NCBI RefSeq assembly: GCF_001423585.1
Contig: NZ_LMOP01000010.1
Span: forward strand, 315,027-379,026
Reading direction: 5' to 3'
DNA: 64,000 bases
Source of the DNA: Xanthomonas sp. Leaf148
Lineage (GTDB): Bacteria > Pseudomonadota > Gammaproteobacteria > Xanthomonadales > Xanthomonadaceae
Shown: one piece after another, positions 1 to 9,145 of the stretch
How the letters are laid out: every line of letters begins with the position of its first letter
Position numbering within the stretch: position 1 is the stretch's first letter
The notes under the pieces: model-generated
Seen by the model: only the letters and a program-made list of their open reading frames with translations
Told to the model about the DNA's origin: nothing
The model's database searches: none
Translations under genes and position numbers: made by a program

Positions 1-1
1 T

Positions 2-457
2 GCGGACATCGCCGAGCGCTTTGTGCCGCTGGCCGCCGCTGCGCTGCGTGCCCGCAACGTGGAGTTGCGGGGCGATGCGGCAACGCGCGCGCTAGTGCCC
101 GACATCGCGCCCGCCAGCGACGACGACTATGCCGCCGAGTTTCTGGACCTGATTCTGGCAATCCGCGTGGTTGCGGACCTGGACACCGCACTGGCCCATA
201 TCCGTCAGTACGGCTCTGACCATACCGAAGTCATCGTCACCGAAGACGCCGCAAACGCCGAGCGCTTCGTGCACGCGTTGCGCTCGGCGGTGGTGATGGT
301 CAACGCCTCCTCGCGCTTCTCCGATGGTGGCGAACTGGGCCTGGGCGCGGAGATCGGCATCTCGACCACGCGTCTGCACGCGTATGGCCCGATGGGCCTG
401 GAAGCGCTCACCGTGGAGCGCTTTGTGGTGCGTGGGCAAGGCCAGGTGCGGCACTGA
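2..457 (+). CDS. proA: Glutamate-5-semialdehyde dehydrogenase (gamma-glutamyl phosphate reductase), C-terminal part
   Basis: Only the last 151 residues are in the window; the frame is open to base 2. ProA reduces gamma-glutamyl phosphate to glutamate semialdehyde with NADPH, the second step of proline synthesis in the cytoplasm. The segment carries the family's C-terminal pattern: alternation around [20 protein letters not shown], then [20 protein letters not shown] and the conserved end [20 protein letters not shown]. It stops with TGA at 455-457. The active-site cysteine lies further upstream and is not visible. About 280 bases without a gene follow. Confidence 0.95.
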   Translation, partial: ADIAERFVPLAAAALRARNVELRGDAATRALVPDIAPASDDDYAAEFLDLILAIRVVADLDTALAHIRQYGSDHTEVIVTEDAANAERFVHALRSAVVMVNASSRFSDGGELGLGAEIGISTTRLHAYGPMGLEALTVERFVVRGQGQVRH

Positions 458-741
458 TCGGCACGCGGCGGGTCAGGCGTGTGGTTGCCTGCCAGCGAGC
501 CTTGAGCTGTTGAGGCATCGATGTCGCGCCCTTGGTTGAAGGGGGTTGGCATCGTGAGCTTACGCAACACTGCATGCGCCACGGCCCGCAACCAGCGTGC
601 GTGCAAAGCCGTGCACCGCATCCAGGCCCATTCGCAGCGAGTACGGCACGCCCAACCTTCCAACCACGACCTTTGACACTCCCCCGGCAGCCCGCCACCT
701 GCCTACAGTCGACGATTACCCAGCACGTTCCGGAGTCGTCG
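458..741. other. Intergenic stretch without a supported gene
   Basis: This 284-base stretch separates proA from the ester hydrolase gene. The hydrolase frame stays open upstream to base 532, but the translated extension has no signal peptide or family similarity, so I treat it as untranslated leader. I see no clear operator or terminator. Confidence 0.5.
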
Positions 742-2655
742 ATGCGCCGCTTTGCCGCCTGCCTGCTTGCCACCGCTATTGCCGCCGCCACCGGCAGCGC
801 AGTCGCACAGACCTCGCCGATGACGCCGGACATCACCGGCAAGCCGTTCGTGGCAAGCGACGCCGCCAATGACTACATCAAGCGCGAGGTGATGATCCCG
901 ATGCGCGACGGCGTGAAGCTGCACACCGTGATCGTGATGCCCAAGGGCGCGCGCCATGCGCCGATGGTGCTGACGCGCACGCCCTACGACGCCAGCGGCC
1001 GCAGCGAGCGGCTGGCATCGCCGCACATGAAGGATCTGCTGCCGCTCGGCGACGACGTGTTTGTGGAAGGCGGCTACATCCGCGTGTTCCAGGACGTGCG
1101 CGGCAAGTACGGCTCCGAAGGCGACTACGTGATGACCCGCCCGCTGCGTGGCGCACTCAATCCCAGCGCTGTGGATCACGCCACCGATGCGTGGGACACC
1201 ATCGACTGGCTGGTCAAGAACGTCGCCGAATCCAACGGCAAGGTCGGCATGATCGGCTCGTCCTACGAAGGCTTCACCGTGGTGATGGCGCTGACCAACC
1301 CGCATCCCGCATTGAAGGTGGCCGCGCCGGAAAGCCCGATGATCGATGGCTGGATGGGCGACGATTGGTTCAATTACGGCGCGTTCCGCCAGGTCAACTT
1401 CGACTACTTCACCGGACAGCTCAGCAAGCGCGGCAAGGGCACCGGCATCCCGCGCCAGGGGCAGGACGATTACAGCAATTTCCTGCAGGCCGGGTCGGCC
1501 GGGGATTTCGCCAAGGCGGCAGGGCTGGAGCAACTGCCGTGGTGGCACAAGCTCACCGAACACCCGGCCTACGATGCGTTCTGGCAGGAGCAGGCGCTGG
1601 ACAAGGTGATGGCGCGCACGCCGCTCAAGGTGCCCACGATGTGGCTGCAGGGGCTGTGGGATCAGGAAGACATGTGGGGCGCGATCCACAGCTACGCGGC
1701 AATGGAACCGCGCGACACGCGCAACACGCTCAACTATCTGGTGATGGGGCCGTGGCGGCACAGTCAGGTCAATGCCGATGGCGGGACGTTGGGCGCGCTC
1801 ACGTTCGATGGCGATACCGCGCGTCAGTTTCGCCGCGACGTGTTGCGCCCATTTTTCGACCAATACCTGGTCGATGGCGCGCCCAAGGCGAGCACGCCGC
1901 CGGTCTTCATCTACGACACCGGCGAGAACCGCTGGGATCGCCTGCAGTCCTGGCCGCGCAGTTGCGACAAGGGCTGCGCGTCGGCGAGCAAACCGCTGTA
2001 TCTGCAGGCCGGCGGCAAGCTGTCCTTCGACAAGCCCGCTGCCGGGCAGAGCGCGTTTGAAGAATACGTTTCCGACCCGGCCAAGCCGGTGCCGTTCGTG
2101 CCGCGCCCGGTGGATTTTGGCGACCGTAGCATGTGGACCACCTGGCTGGTGCACGACCAGCGCTTTGTGGACGGCCGGCCCGATGTGCTGACCTTCGTCA
2201 CCGAACCGCTGACCGAACCGCTACAGATTGCCGGTGCGCCCGACGTGCACCTGCAGGCCTCCACCAGTGGCAGCGACAGCGACTGGGTGGTCAAGCTGAT
2301 CGATGTGTACCCGGATGAGATGGCGTCCAGCCCGAAGATGGGCGGCTATGAGCTTCCAGTGTCGCTGGCGATCTTCCGCGGCCGGTATCGCGAGAGTTTC
2401 AGCACGCCCAAGCCGCTGGCGGCCAATCAACCGCTGGCGTTCGAGTTTGGCCTGCCCACCGCCAATCACACCTTCCAGAAAGGCCACCGGGTGATGGTGC
2501 AGGTGCAATCCAGCCTGTTCCCGCTGTACGACCGCAACCCGCAGACTTACGTGCCGAATCTCTTCTTCGCCAAGCCAGGCGATTATCAAAAGGCCACCCA
2601 GCGCGTCTACGTGACGCCGGAGCAGCCCAGCTACATCAGTCTGCCGGTGCGCTGA
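742..2655 (+). CDS. aehA: Secreted alpha-amino-acid ester hydrolase (CocE/NonD, S15 family)
   Basis: The 637-residue protein matches the length and numbering of the structurally known Xanthomonas citri alpha-amino-acid ester hydrolase, which hydrolyses or transfers alpha-amino acyl groups of esters and beta-lactam antibiotics such as ampicillin and cephalexin. Residues 1-22 form a signal peptide ending AVAQ, so it is periplasmic or secreted. The nucleophile is Ser174 in GSSYEG, the acid Asp307 in LWDQEDMW, and the base His340 in GPWRHS. The carboxylate cluster that binds the substrate amino group is present as Asp208, Glu309 and Asp310. The C-terminal third is the PepX_C jelly roll. The start at 742 places the signal peptide correctly; the frame is open upstream. 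Its 3' end overlaps the convergent MFS gene by 20 bases. Confidence 0.93.
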   Translation: MRRFAACLLATAIAAATGSAVAQTSPMTPDITGKPFVASDAANDYIKREVMIPMRDGVKLHTVIVMPKGARHAPMVLTRTPYDASGRSERLASPHMKDLLPLGDDVFVEGGYIRVFQDVRGKYGSEGDYVMTRPLRGALNPSAVDHATDAWDTIDWLVKNVAESNGKVGMIGSSYEGFTVVMALTNPHPALKVAAPESPMIDGWMGDDWFNYGAFRQVNFDYFTGQLSKRGKGTGIPRQGQDDYSNFLQAGSAGDFAKAAGLEQLPWWHKLTEHPAYDAFWQEQALDKVMARTPLKVPTMWLQGLWDQEDMWGAIHSYAAMEPRDTRNTLNYLVMGPWRHSQVNADGGTLGALTFDGDTARQFRRDVLRPFFDQYLVDGAPKASTPPVFIYDTGENRWDRLQSWPRSCDKGCASASKPLYLQAGGKLSFDKPAAGQSAFEEYVSDPAKPVPFVPRPVDFGDRSMWTTWLVHDQRFVDGRPDVLTFVTEPLTEPLQIAGAPDVHLQASTSGSDSDWVVKLIDVYPDEMASSPKMGGYELPVSLAIFRGRYRESFSTPKPLAANQPLAFEFGLPTANHTFQKGHRVMVQVQSSLFPLYDRNPQTYVPNLFFAKPGDYQKATQRVYVTPEQPSYISLPVR

Positions 2656-3901
2656 CTGCACGGGCGCCGCGTGCCGGCGGCGCCCACAGGTCTTCCAGCA
2701 GCTGTGGGCGGCAGGCCACCCAGGCGGCGGCCAGCTGCACCACGATGCAGATCACCAGAAATCCGAACGGCGCTGTCCAACCGCCGCGATGCGCATGCAG
2801 CCAGCCGAACAGAAACGGCCCCAGGCAGCTCACCGCATAGCCCACGCCTTGCGAAAAACCCGAGAGCGCGGCCGAGCCCGCAGCAGTGCGGCTGCGTTGA
2901 TTGACCAGCACCAGCGCCAGCGGAAAGGTGCTGGGCCCCAGGCCGAGCAAGGTCACCCACAGGATCGGCGCCGCCAGCGGTGCCCAGCACAGCCCGGCGA
3001 ACGCGATCAGGTGGCAGGCCGCGCACAGCAGCACGATCGGGAACGGGTTGCGCATGCGCACTGCCAATGCCGGCATGGTCAACGCACCGACCATGCCCAG
3101 CGCGGCGAACAGCGCGACCATGGTGCCGCCGAATGCAGGCGAGGCGCCGGCCTCGCGCAGCAGCGTGGGGAGCCAGGTGAACATCGAATAGGTCACCAGC
3201 GAGGTCATGCCGAAGGTGATCGCCATGCTCCAGCCCAAGGCGGTGCGTGCGACCCGGCCTTCGGCCTCAGGGGTTGGCGTGACCGGCGCCGGGCCGGTCG
3301 CGCGCAGACGGCCCTGGTTGGTGTGCACCAGCGCCCAGGCCGCCAATGCAAGCAGCGCCGGCAGTACCCACACCACCATCGAGCTGCGCCAGCCCAGCGC
3401 GTCGGCCACCGGCACCGCCATCAATGCCGGCAACAGGGTGCCGACCTGCAGCACGGTGATGTACAGCGTGCTGACGCGGCCCACGCGGTCGCCGAAATAA
3501 CGCTTCACCAACGGCGGCAACACCACGTTGCCCATGCCCATGCCGGCCAGCGCCACCAGCGAGCCCACCAGCAGCCCGCCAGTGCCCGGTAGCAGCGGGC
3601 GCAATACCAGCCCGAGCGTGGCCAGCGCCATCGACAACAGCGCCGTGCGCAGCAGGCCGAAGCGACGCAAGACGGCTGGCGTTGCAACGCCGGTCAAGGC
3701 AAATGCAGCGGTGGGCAACATGCCGAGCGCGCCCATGGTCGGCGCACCGAACGCGTATTCGTCGGCGATGCGTTCCAGCAGCGGAGTGAGTGAGGTCACC
3801 GCCGTGCGCAAGTTGAATGCGGACAACAAAATGGCGGCCAGCACCAAACCTCGCCCACGCAATTGGGCAGACGGGGACGAGGCGGCAGTGACAACAGACA
3901 T
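2636..3901 (-). CDS. MFS transporter of the CynX/NimT (cyanate permease-like) type
   Basis: A 421-residue integral membrane protein with about 12 hydrophobic segments. The N-terminal FNLRTAVTSLTPLLERIADE and the later TAAGSAALSGFSQGVGYAVS are typical of the CynX/NimT branch of the major facilitator superfamily, which includes cyanate and 2-nitroimidazole transporters. The substrate cannot be read from sequence. The start at 3901 gives MSVVTAASSPSAQ and leaves a short hydrophilic N terminus; the frame runs 60 bases further upstream into the terminator hairpin, which is unlikely to be coding. It converges on and overlaps the ester hydrolase gene by 20 bases. Confidence 0.82.
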   Translation of the reverse strand: MSVVTAASSPSAQLRGRGLVLAAILLSAFNLRTAVTSLTPLLERIADEYAFGAPTMGALGMLPTAAFALTGVATPAVLRRFGLLRTALLSMALATLGLVLRPLLPGTGGLLVGSLVALAGMGMGNVVLPPLVKRYFGDRVGRVSTLYITVLQVGTLLPALMAVPVADALGWRSSMVVWVLPALLALAAWALVHTNQGRLRATGPAPVTPTPEAEGRVARTALGWSMAITFGMTSLVTYSMFTWLPTLLREAGASPAFGGTMVALFAALGMVGALTMPALAVRMRNPFPIVLLCAACHLIAFAGLCWAPLAAPILWVTLLGLGPSTFPLALVLVNQRSRTAAGSAALSGFSQGVGYAVSCLGPFLFGWLHAHRGGWTAPFGFLVICIVVQLAAAWVACRPQLLEDLWAPPARGARAVSAPAD

Positions 3902-3943
3902 GACAGACCATCCGCACCGTGCACAGCCGTGCGACGGCGCCTG

Positions 3944-3980
3944 AAAACACAAAACCGGCACTAGGCCGGTTTTGTGTTTT
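3944..3980. terminator. Perfect 16-bp hairpin terminator downstream of tRNA-Pro
   Basis: AAAACACAAAACCGGC (3944-3959) pairs exactly with GCCGGTTTTGTGTTTT (3965-3980) across the five-base loop ACTAG. On the minus strand the stem ends in a T-rich run, five bases past the tRNA 3' end, so it should terminate the tRNA transcript. It also lies upstream of the MFS gene. Confidence 0.88.
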
Positions 3981-3985
3981 GAAAC

Positions 3986-4062
<77 letters not shown>

Positions 4063-4116
4063 AAGGAGCCGCGTATGTTACATAGGGAATGCGGAATCGG
4101 CAAGCATCTGTCGCAA

Positions 4117-4233
4117 TTATTTTTCTTGCGGCCGATGCGCGCGCTCGGGCTCGCGTGCTTCGAACCACATGCCGTTGAGGACAGCGGCCAATGCCGCCAG
4201 GCCGGTGCCGAGAATCCAGGCGAAGTACCACAT
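4117..4233 (-). CDS. cydX: Cytochrome bd oxidase small subunit CydX
   Basis: A 38-residue single-pass membrane peptide starting MWYFAWILGTGLAALAAV, the diagnostic CydX/YbgT N terminus, with a charged C-terminal tail. CydX sits beside CydA in bd-type oxidases and stabilises the haem centres. It is the third gene of the cydABX unit, 83 bases after cydB. Such genes are often missed because of their size, but the conserved start motif and the position make the call secure. Confidence 0.93.
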   Translation of the reverse strand: MWYFAWILGTGLAALAAVLNGMWFEAREPERAHRPQEK

Positions 4234-4316
4234 CGTTGTACTCCTGAAAAACGGTGAGAGAGTGAGAAGGCGAGCGCGGCTGCGACGATGTGCTCGCGTC
4301 ACAGCCATTGCGTCAG

Positions 4317-5468
4317 CTAATACGCATTGGGATTGACTGAGAGTTCCTCGGCAGTGACCTTGCCCCTGAGTACGCGATACACCCACGCCGTGTAGGCCAG
4401 GATGATCGGCATGAAGACGGTGGTGGCCAGCAACATGATCCACAGCGTGAGGCGGCTGCTGGAGGCATCCCACAGCGTCAGGCTGGCACTCGGTGCAGTG
4501 GACGACGGCAGCAGGAACGGGAACAGCGCAAACCCCACCGTAAAGACAATGCCGACGATGGCGCTGCCCGACGCAATGAACGCCAGGCCGCCGCGTCGCG
4601 CGCGCAACAGCACTGCGCTCATTGCGAGCCCGAGCAGGCCGAGCAGCGGCGCCATCAAGGTGGCCGGCATGCTGCTGTAGTTGTGCAGCCAGCCACCAGC
4701 GGCCGTGAGTGCTGCGGTCTTGGCCAACGGATTGGTCTGTGCATCGGTCGCCAGCACCGATGTCACCGCATAGCCCGGCAAGCCAAGCGCCACCCAGACA
4801 CCGGCTGCAGCAAACAACGCCAGCGCAGCCATCGCGGCGGTGCTGCCGACACGCGTGGCACGGTCGGCCACCGGTCCATCGGTCTTGAGCACCAGCATCG
4901 CCGCGCCGTGGGCGATCAGCATCGCCACGCTGAGCAGGCCAGCGAGCAAGGCAAACGGCTTCAGGAGCCCGAACAGATTGCCGGTGTAGAACGTGCGCAT
5001 GCTGTCGTCGAAATGGAACGGCACACCCAGCACGACATTGCCAACCGCCACACCCATGATCAGCGCCGGAATCAAACCGCCGACGAACAATGCCCAGTCC
5101 CATGTACTGCGCCAGCGTTGATTCACCAGTTTGCCGCGGAACTTGAAGCCGACCGGCCGCAGGATGAGCGCAAACAACATCACGAACATCGCCAGATAGA
5201 AACCGGAAAAACTCACCGCATACAGCGGCGGGAACGCGGCGAAGATCGCGCCGCCGCCCAGAATCAACCACACCTGGTTGCCTTCCCAGACCGGGCCGAC
5301 GCTGTTGATCACCAGGCGGCGTTCGGCATCGTTTTTGGCAACGAACGGCAGCAGCGCGCCGACGCCCAGATCGAAACCGCCCATCACTGCGTAACCGGAC
5401 AGCAGCACGCCGAGTAGCAGCCACCAGATCACACGTAAGGTTGTGTAGTCGAGCAATACGAAATCCAT
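4317..5468 (-). CDS. cydB: Cytochrome bd ubiquinol oxidase subunit II
   Basis: A 383-residue membrane protein beginning [20 protein letters not shown] with the following [18 protein letters not shown], the conserved CydB N terminus. CydB is the structural partner of CydA in the quinol-oxidising, high-oxygen-affinity terminal oxidase of the cytoplasmic membrane. AGGAGAG lies just upstream of the ATG at 5468; an in-frame GTG one codon earlier is less likely. It follows cydA after 16 bases and is cotranscribed with it and cydX. Confidence 0.96.
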   Translation of the reverse strand: MDFVLLDYTTLRVIWWLLLGVLLSGYAVMGGFDLGVGALLPFVAKNDAERRLVINSVGPVWEGNQVWLILGGGAIFAAFPPLYAVSFSGFYLAMFVMLFALILRPVGFKFRGKLVNQRWRSTWDWALFVGGLIPALIMGVAVGNVVLGVPFHFDDSMRTFYTGNLFGLLKPFALLAGLLSVAMLIAHGAAMLVLKTDGPVADRATRVGSTAAMAALALFAAAGVWVALGLPGYAVTSVLATDAQTNPLAKTAALTAAGGWLHNYSSMPATLMAPLLGLLGLAMSAVLLRARRGGLAFIASGSAIVGIVFTVGFALFPFLLPSSTAPSASLTLWDASSSRLTLWIMLLATTVFMPIILAYTAWVYRVLRGKVTAEELSVNPNAY

Positions 5469-5484
5469 CACGGTCTCTCCTGGG

Positions 5485-7107
5485 TTACGGTGCGCTGCCG
5501 GCCACGGCGCCCGAGCTCAAAGGTGGATGACTCAACGGGGTATGAGCTTGCGGCAGGGAAGGCGACGCGCTGGGTTGCGTCGGCGGGAACAGCACGTCCG
5601 GGCCACTGCGGATGGTCTTGAGCGATAACTTGATCGCGATCACTAGCAGCGTGGTGTACAGCGCGGTAAAGCCCACCAGCGTCAGCACGATCTCGTACAG
5701 ATCCAGACCGGATGCGGCGTAGAACGTGGGCAACACGCCTTCCACCGCCCACGGCTGGCGGCCGTATTCGGCCACGAACCAGCCGCATTCGATCGCGATC
5801 CACGGCAGCGGCAGCGTCCACACCGCCAAGGTCAGGAACCAGCGCTTTTCCTGCAAGGTGTGTTTGCAGGCGAACCAGAACGCAATGGCGAAGAAGGCGA
5901 TGAGATAGATGCCGATGCCGGCCATGATGCGAAAGGTCCAGAACAGCGGGAGTACGCGTGGCACGGTGTCCATCGCCGCCTGCGCGATCTGCTCGGGCGT
6001 GGCATTGCCGATATCGTCGCGGTAACGCTTCAGCAGCAAGCCGTGGCCCAGGTCTTGCCAATGGGCGCCGAAGACCTCGCGCGCTTCGGCATCATTGGTG
6101 TCGGCGCGGATACGCTGCAGCGCGCCGTAGGCGATCTGCCCACCGCGGATGCGATGCTTGGCACGCCCAACGAGTTCCAGGATGCCGGGGATGGGCGTAT
6201 CCAACGAACGTGTGGCGATCAGCCCCATCAGATACGGAATCTTGATCGCGTAGTCGTTGCGATGGGTCTGCTGATTGGGAATGCCGAAGGCAGTGAAGTC
6301 GGCTGGCGCCGCTTCGGTTTCCCACATCGCTTCGATCGCGGCCAGCTTCATTTTCTGGTGCTCGTTGGCGGCGTAGCCGCTCTCGTCGCCCAACACCACC
6401 ACCGACAGCGACGACAGCAGGCCGAAGGCCGCGGCCACGGCGAACGAGCGGCGCGCCATCTCGGCGTGCTTGCCGCGCAGCAGGTAAAACGCGCTGATCG
6501 ACATCACGAACACCGCGCCGAGCACGTAACCGGCACTGACGGTATGCACGAACTTGGCCTGCGCCACCGGGTTGAACAGCACCGCCATGAAATCCACCAC
6601 TTCCATGCGCATGGTGTCCGGGTTGAATACCGCTCCGGTCGGGTTCTGCATCCAGCCGTTGGCGATCAGGATCCATAGCGCGGAGAAGTTGCTGCCCAAG
6701 GCCACCAGCCAGGTGGTGATCAGATGCTGCACCTTGCTCAGGCGATTCCAGCCCAGGAAAAACAGGCCCAGAAAGGTCGCCTCGAGAAAGAAGGCCATCA
6801 GCCCTTCGATCGCCAGCGGCGCGCCGAAGATATCGCCCACGTAATGGCTGTAGTACGACCAGTTCATGCCGAACTCGAACTCCATCACGATGCCGGTGCC
6901 AACACCCATGGCAAAGTTGATGCCGAACAGCACGCCCCAGAACATGGTCATGCGCCGCCAGATCGGCTTGCCGGTCATGACGTAGACGCTTTCCATGATG
7001 CCGAGCAGGAACGACAGGCCCATGGTCAGCGGTGGAAAGATGAAGTGGTACATCGCGGTGACTGCAAATTGCAGCCGCGAGAGTTCGACAACGGTCGAGT
7101 CGATCAT
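5485..7107 (-). CDS. cydA: Cytochrome bd ubiquinol oxidase subunit I
   Basis: A 540-residue catalytic subunit that oxidises ubiquinol and reduces oxygen to water at haems b558, b595 and d. His21 in AMYHFIFPP corresponds to the haem b595 ligand of the family, [13 protein letters not shown] contains a haem b558 ligand, and [15 protein letters not shown] is the GRQPW signature. The insertion between GDESGY and VLPLFWTF is the long form of the quinol-binding Q-loop, as in Escherichia coli. The start [16 protein letters not shown] at 7107 is the conserved one. An FNR-type box lies 70 bases upstream. Confidence 0.97.
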   Translation of the reverse strand: MIDSTVVELSRLQFAVTAMYHFIFPPLTMGLSFLLGIMESVYVMTGKPIWRRMTMFWGVLFGINFAMGVGTGIVMEFEFGMNWSYYSHYVGDIFGAPLAIEGLMAFFLEATFLGLFFLGWNRLSKVQHLITTWLVALGSNFSALWILIANGWMQNPTGAVFNPDTMRMEVVDFMAVLFNPVAQAKFVHTVSAGYVLGAVFVMSISAFYLLRGKHAEMARRSFAVAAAFGLLSSLSVVVLGDESGYAANEHQKMKLAAIEAMWETEAAPADFTAFGIPNQQTHRNDYAIKIPYLMGLIATRSLDTPIPGILELVGRAKHRIRGGQIAYGALQRIRADTNDAEAREVFGAHWQDLGHGLLLKRYRDDIGNATPEQIAQAAMDTVPRVLPLFWTFRIMAGIGIYLIAFFAIAFWFACKHTLQEKRWFLTLAVWTLPLPWIAIECGWFVAEYGRQPWAVEGVLPTFYAASGLDLYEIVLTLVGFTALYTTLLVIAIKLSLKTIRSGPDVLFPPTQPSASPSLPQAHTPLSHPPLSSGAVAGSAP

Positions 7108-7176
7108 GGCGGGGTGGCCTGGTTGAGTATCGGTGAGCAACGTGGCCGATCATCTGCCGCCGCCGCGCTGCGCGCG

Positions 7177-7190
7177 TTGATCCAAATCAA
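7177..7190. promoter_or_regulatory. FNR/Anr-type operator in the cydA-cydD intergenic region
   Basis: TTGATCCAAATCAA is a perfect match to the FNR-family consensus TTGAT-N4-ATCAA. It lies 70 bases before the cydA start codon and 237 before cydD, where an oxygen-sensing activator would be expected to switch on a microaerobic oxidase. The regulator itself is not in this window, and direct binding is inferred. Confidence 0.75.
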
Positions 7191-7247
7191 TGCGGCCCCG
7201 ATCGGGTGCGGCACACTGTCCATCCCGCAGTGGACAGTGGCGACTTA

Positions 7248-7388
7248 GAGCAGCTAACAAAACTACTGTGCAGCCGCCAGGCGGACGCGGCCGGTGCTCG
7301 GAATCGGCATGTACCACCTGTACACTCCGGTTCCTCCGCGCCGTCCGCACCCACCTGACGACTGCTCGCTACGTGTTGTTAGCCGCTC
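7248..7388. repeat. 141-bp dispersed repeat with terminal inverted repeats, copy A (MITE-like)
   Basis: The element begins GAGCAGCTAACAAAAC and ends GTGTTGTTAGCCGCTC; the ends are imperfect inverted repeats extending roughly 30 bases. The trinucleotide TTA flanks both sides, a possible target duplication. A second 141-base copy at 52216-52356 aligns without gaps and is about four fifths identical by eye, sharing the core GGAATC-GCATGTACCAC and CACTCCGGTTCCT. It lies within the cydD leader, 38 bases before the start codon. No coding function is apparent. Confidence 0.75.
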
Positions 7389-7426
7389 TTACAATCGCCT
7401 GCGATGCACCGCCTGAAGAGAGCCAT

Positions 7427-9145
7427 GTGAGCCAGCCCAGCGTGCAAGCCAGCGAAACTTCCGCCCAGCGCCGTCAACGCGGCCAATGGCTGGATGCGCT
7501 TGCCGCACCCGCTGCACGGGCCCGGCGGCTGTCCGGTGTGGCGGTGGCGCTGTCTGGCGTGTTGTTGCTTGCGCAATCGGCGGCCATTGCGTGGTTGGTG
7601 CAAGCGGTGCTGGTGCAGCACCTGGCGCTGGCACAGCTGCGTCATGTGGGCATAGGGTTGCTGCTCGCAATGCTTGGGCGCGCCGTGCTCACGGGGTGGG
7701 CGCAATCGCTGACCGGCGAAGTGGCCGATGTGGCCAAGCGCGAACTGCGGATGCGCATTGCGCGTCGGCTGGTGCAGCACGGGCCGCTGTGGTTACGCCG
7801 GCAACGCAGCGGTGAACTGGGCGAGTTGAGCCTGGCGCATACCGATGCGCTGGAAGGTTATTTCGTCGGCTATCAGCTGGCACGCACCGAGATGCTGCTG
7901 GTGCCGCCCGTGATCCTGATCGCGGTGTTTTCGGTTGACTGGGTGGTGGGTCTGGTGTTGTTGCTGACCGCGCCGTTGATTCCCTTCTTCATGATGCTGG
8001 TGGGGTGGGGCGCAGAAGCCGCAGGCCGCGAGCAACTCGGCGAGCTGGCACGGATGGGCGGGCACTTTGCCGATCGCTTGAAGGGGCTGGGCTTGCTGCG
8101 TGTGTACGGGCGCGGGGAGGCCGAATTGGGCGGAATCGCCGCAGCGGCCGAGGGCGTGCGCGAGTGCTCGCTCAAGGTACTGCGCATCGCGTTCCTGTCG
8201 TCCACGGTGCTGGAATTCTTCGCCTCGGTGAGCGTGGCCATCGTGGCCTTGTACTTCGGTCTGAGCTATCTGGGCATGCTCGACCTGCACGGGCTGCCAT
8301 CGCTGGGCGCGGGCATGTTCTGCTTGCTGTTGGCGCCGGAATTCTTTGCGCCGTTGCGGCGTCTTGCAGCGCATTACCACGACCGTGCCAATGCGCTGGC
8401 CGCCGTGACCGAGGCCGAGCGGTTGCTGGAAGGTTTTGTGACCGAAGCCGATGCCATTGCCCCAGTTGCAGCGCCGCCGCCGCGCGCCTTGGAGCCTGCG
8501 CAGGCGCATGCGCCGTTGCTGCAGGCACGTGGTCTGGCGCTGCGTCCGCTTGGCGCGCCGCACACGGTGATCACGCAGTTTTCGCTGGACCTGCAGCCCG
8601 GTCAGCGCGTGGCGGTGATCGGTGCCAGCGGTAGCGGCAAGAGCACCTTGCTGGAAGGGCTGGCCGGCTGGCTGCCACCGGAAGCGGGCAGTGTGGTGCT
8701 GCGCCCGGGCACGCGTGTGGGCTATGCCACGCAGCGGCCGTATCTGTTTCACGGCAGCATTGCCGACAATCTGCGGCTGGCCGATCCGCAGGCCAGCGAT
8801 GCGCAGCTGCAGGCAGTGGCCGATGCGGCGCAAGTCATGCGCTTTGCTGCCCAGTTGCCGGCGGGCCTGGACACGGTGATCGGCGAACGCGGCTTTGGCC
8901 TGTCTGGCGGCGAAGCACGACGTGTGGCATTGGCGCGGCTGCTGCTGCGCGCGCCGGATCTGCTGCTGCTGGACGAACCCACCGCGTTTCTCGACCCGGA
9001 CACAGAAGCCGAATTGCTGCGCGCACTCGGGGTACTCGCACGCGGCCGTGCAGTGGTAGTGGCGACGCACAGCCCTGCAGTGATGCGCTGGGCCGATACG
9101 GTGATCGATCTGCGCGGCACCACCGTGACGGCAAGCGCGCCATGA
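7427..9145 (+). CDS. cydD: Cysteine/glutathione ABC exporter subunit CydD
   Basis: A 572-residue half-transporter: an N-terminal six-helix membrane domain (about residues 25-320) followed by an ATPase domain with Walker A GASGSGKST, signature LSGGEARRVALARLL and Walker B LLLLDEPTAFLD. With CydC it forms the heterodimeric thiol exporter needed to assemble cytochrome bd, whose genes diverge from it. I chose the GTG at 7427, preceded by GAAGAGAG, because the frame upstream runs through the dispersed repeat and shows no similarity to the family. Confidence 0.93.
   Translation: MSQPSVQASETSAQRRQRGQWLDALAAPAARARRLSGVAVALSGVLLLAQSAAIAWLVQAVLVQHLALAQLRHVGIGLLLAMLGRAVLTGWAQSLTGEVADVAKRELRMRIARRLVQHGPLWLRRQRSGELGELSLAHTDALEGYFVGYQLARTEMLLVPPVILIAVFSVDWVVGLVLLLTAPLIPFFMMLVGWGAEAAGREQLGELARMGGHFADRLKGLGLLRVYGRGEAELGGIAAAAEGVRECSLKVLRIAFLSSTVLEFFASVSVAIVALYFGLSYLGMLDLHGLPSLGAGMFCLLLAPEFFAPLRRLAAHYHDRANALAAVTEAERLLEGFVTEADAIAPVAAPPPRALEPAQAHAPLLQARGLALRPLGAPHTVITQFSLDLQPGQRVAVIGASGSGKSTLLEGLAGWLPPEAGSVVLRPGTRVGYATQRPYLFHGSIADNLRLADPQASDAQLQAVADAAQVMRFAAQLPAGLDTVIGERGFGLSGGEARRVALARLLLRAPDLLLLDEPTAFLDPDTEAELLRALGVLARGRAVVVATHSPAVMRWADTVIDLRGTTVTASAP

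Noticed and set aside
7190..7426. N-terminal extension of CydD
   Set aside because: The extra residues come from the repeat and leader, unlike any CydD; the GTG at 7427 with GAAGAGAG upstream is better.
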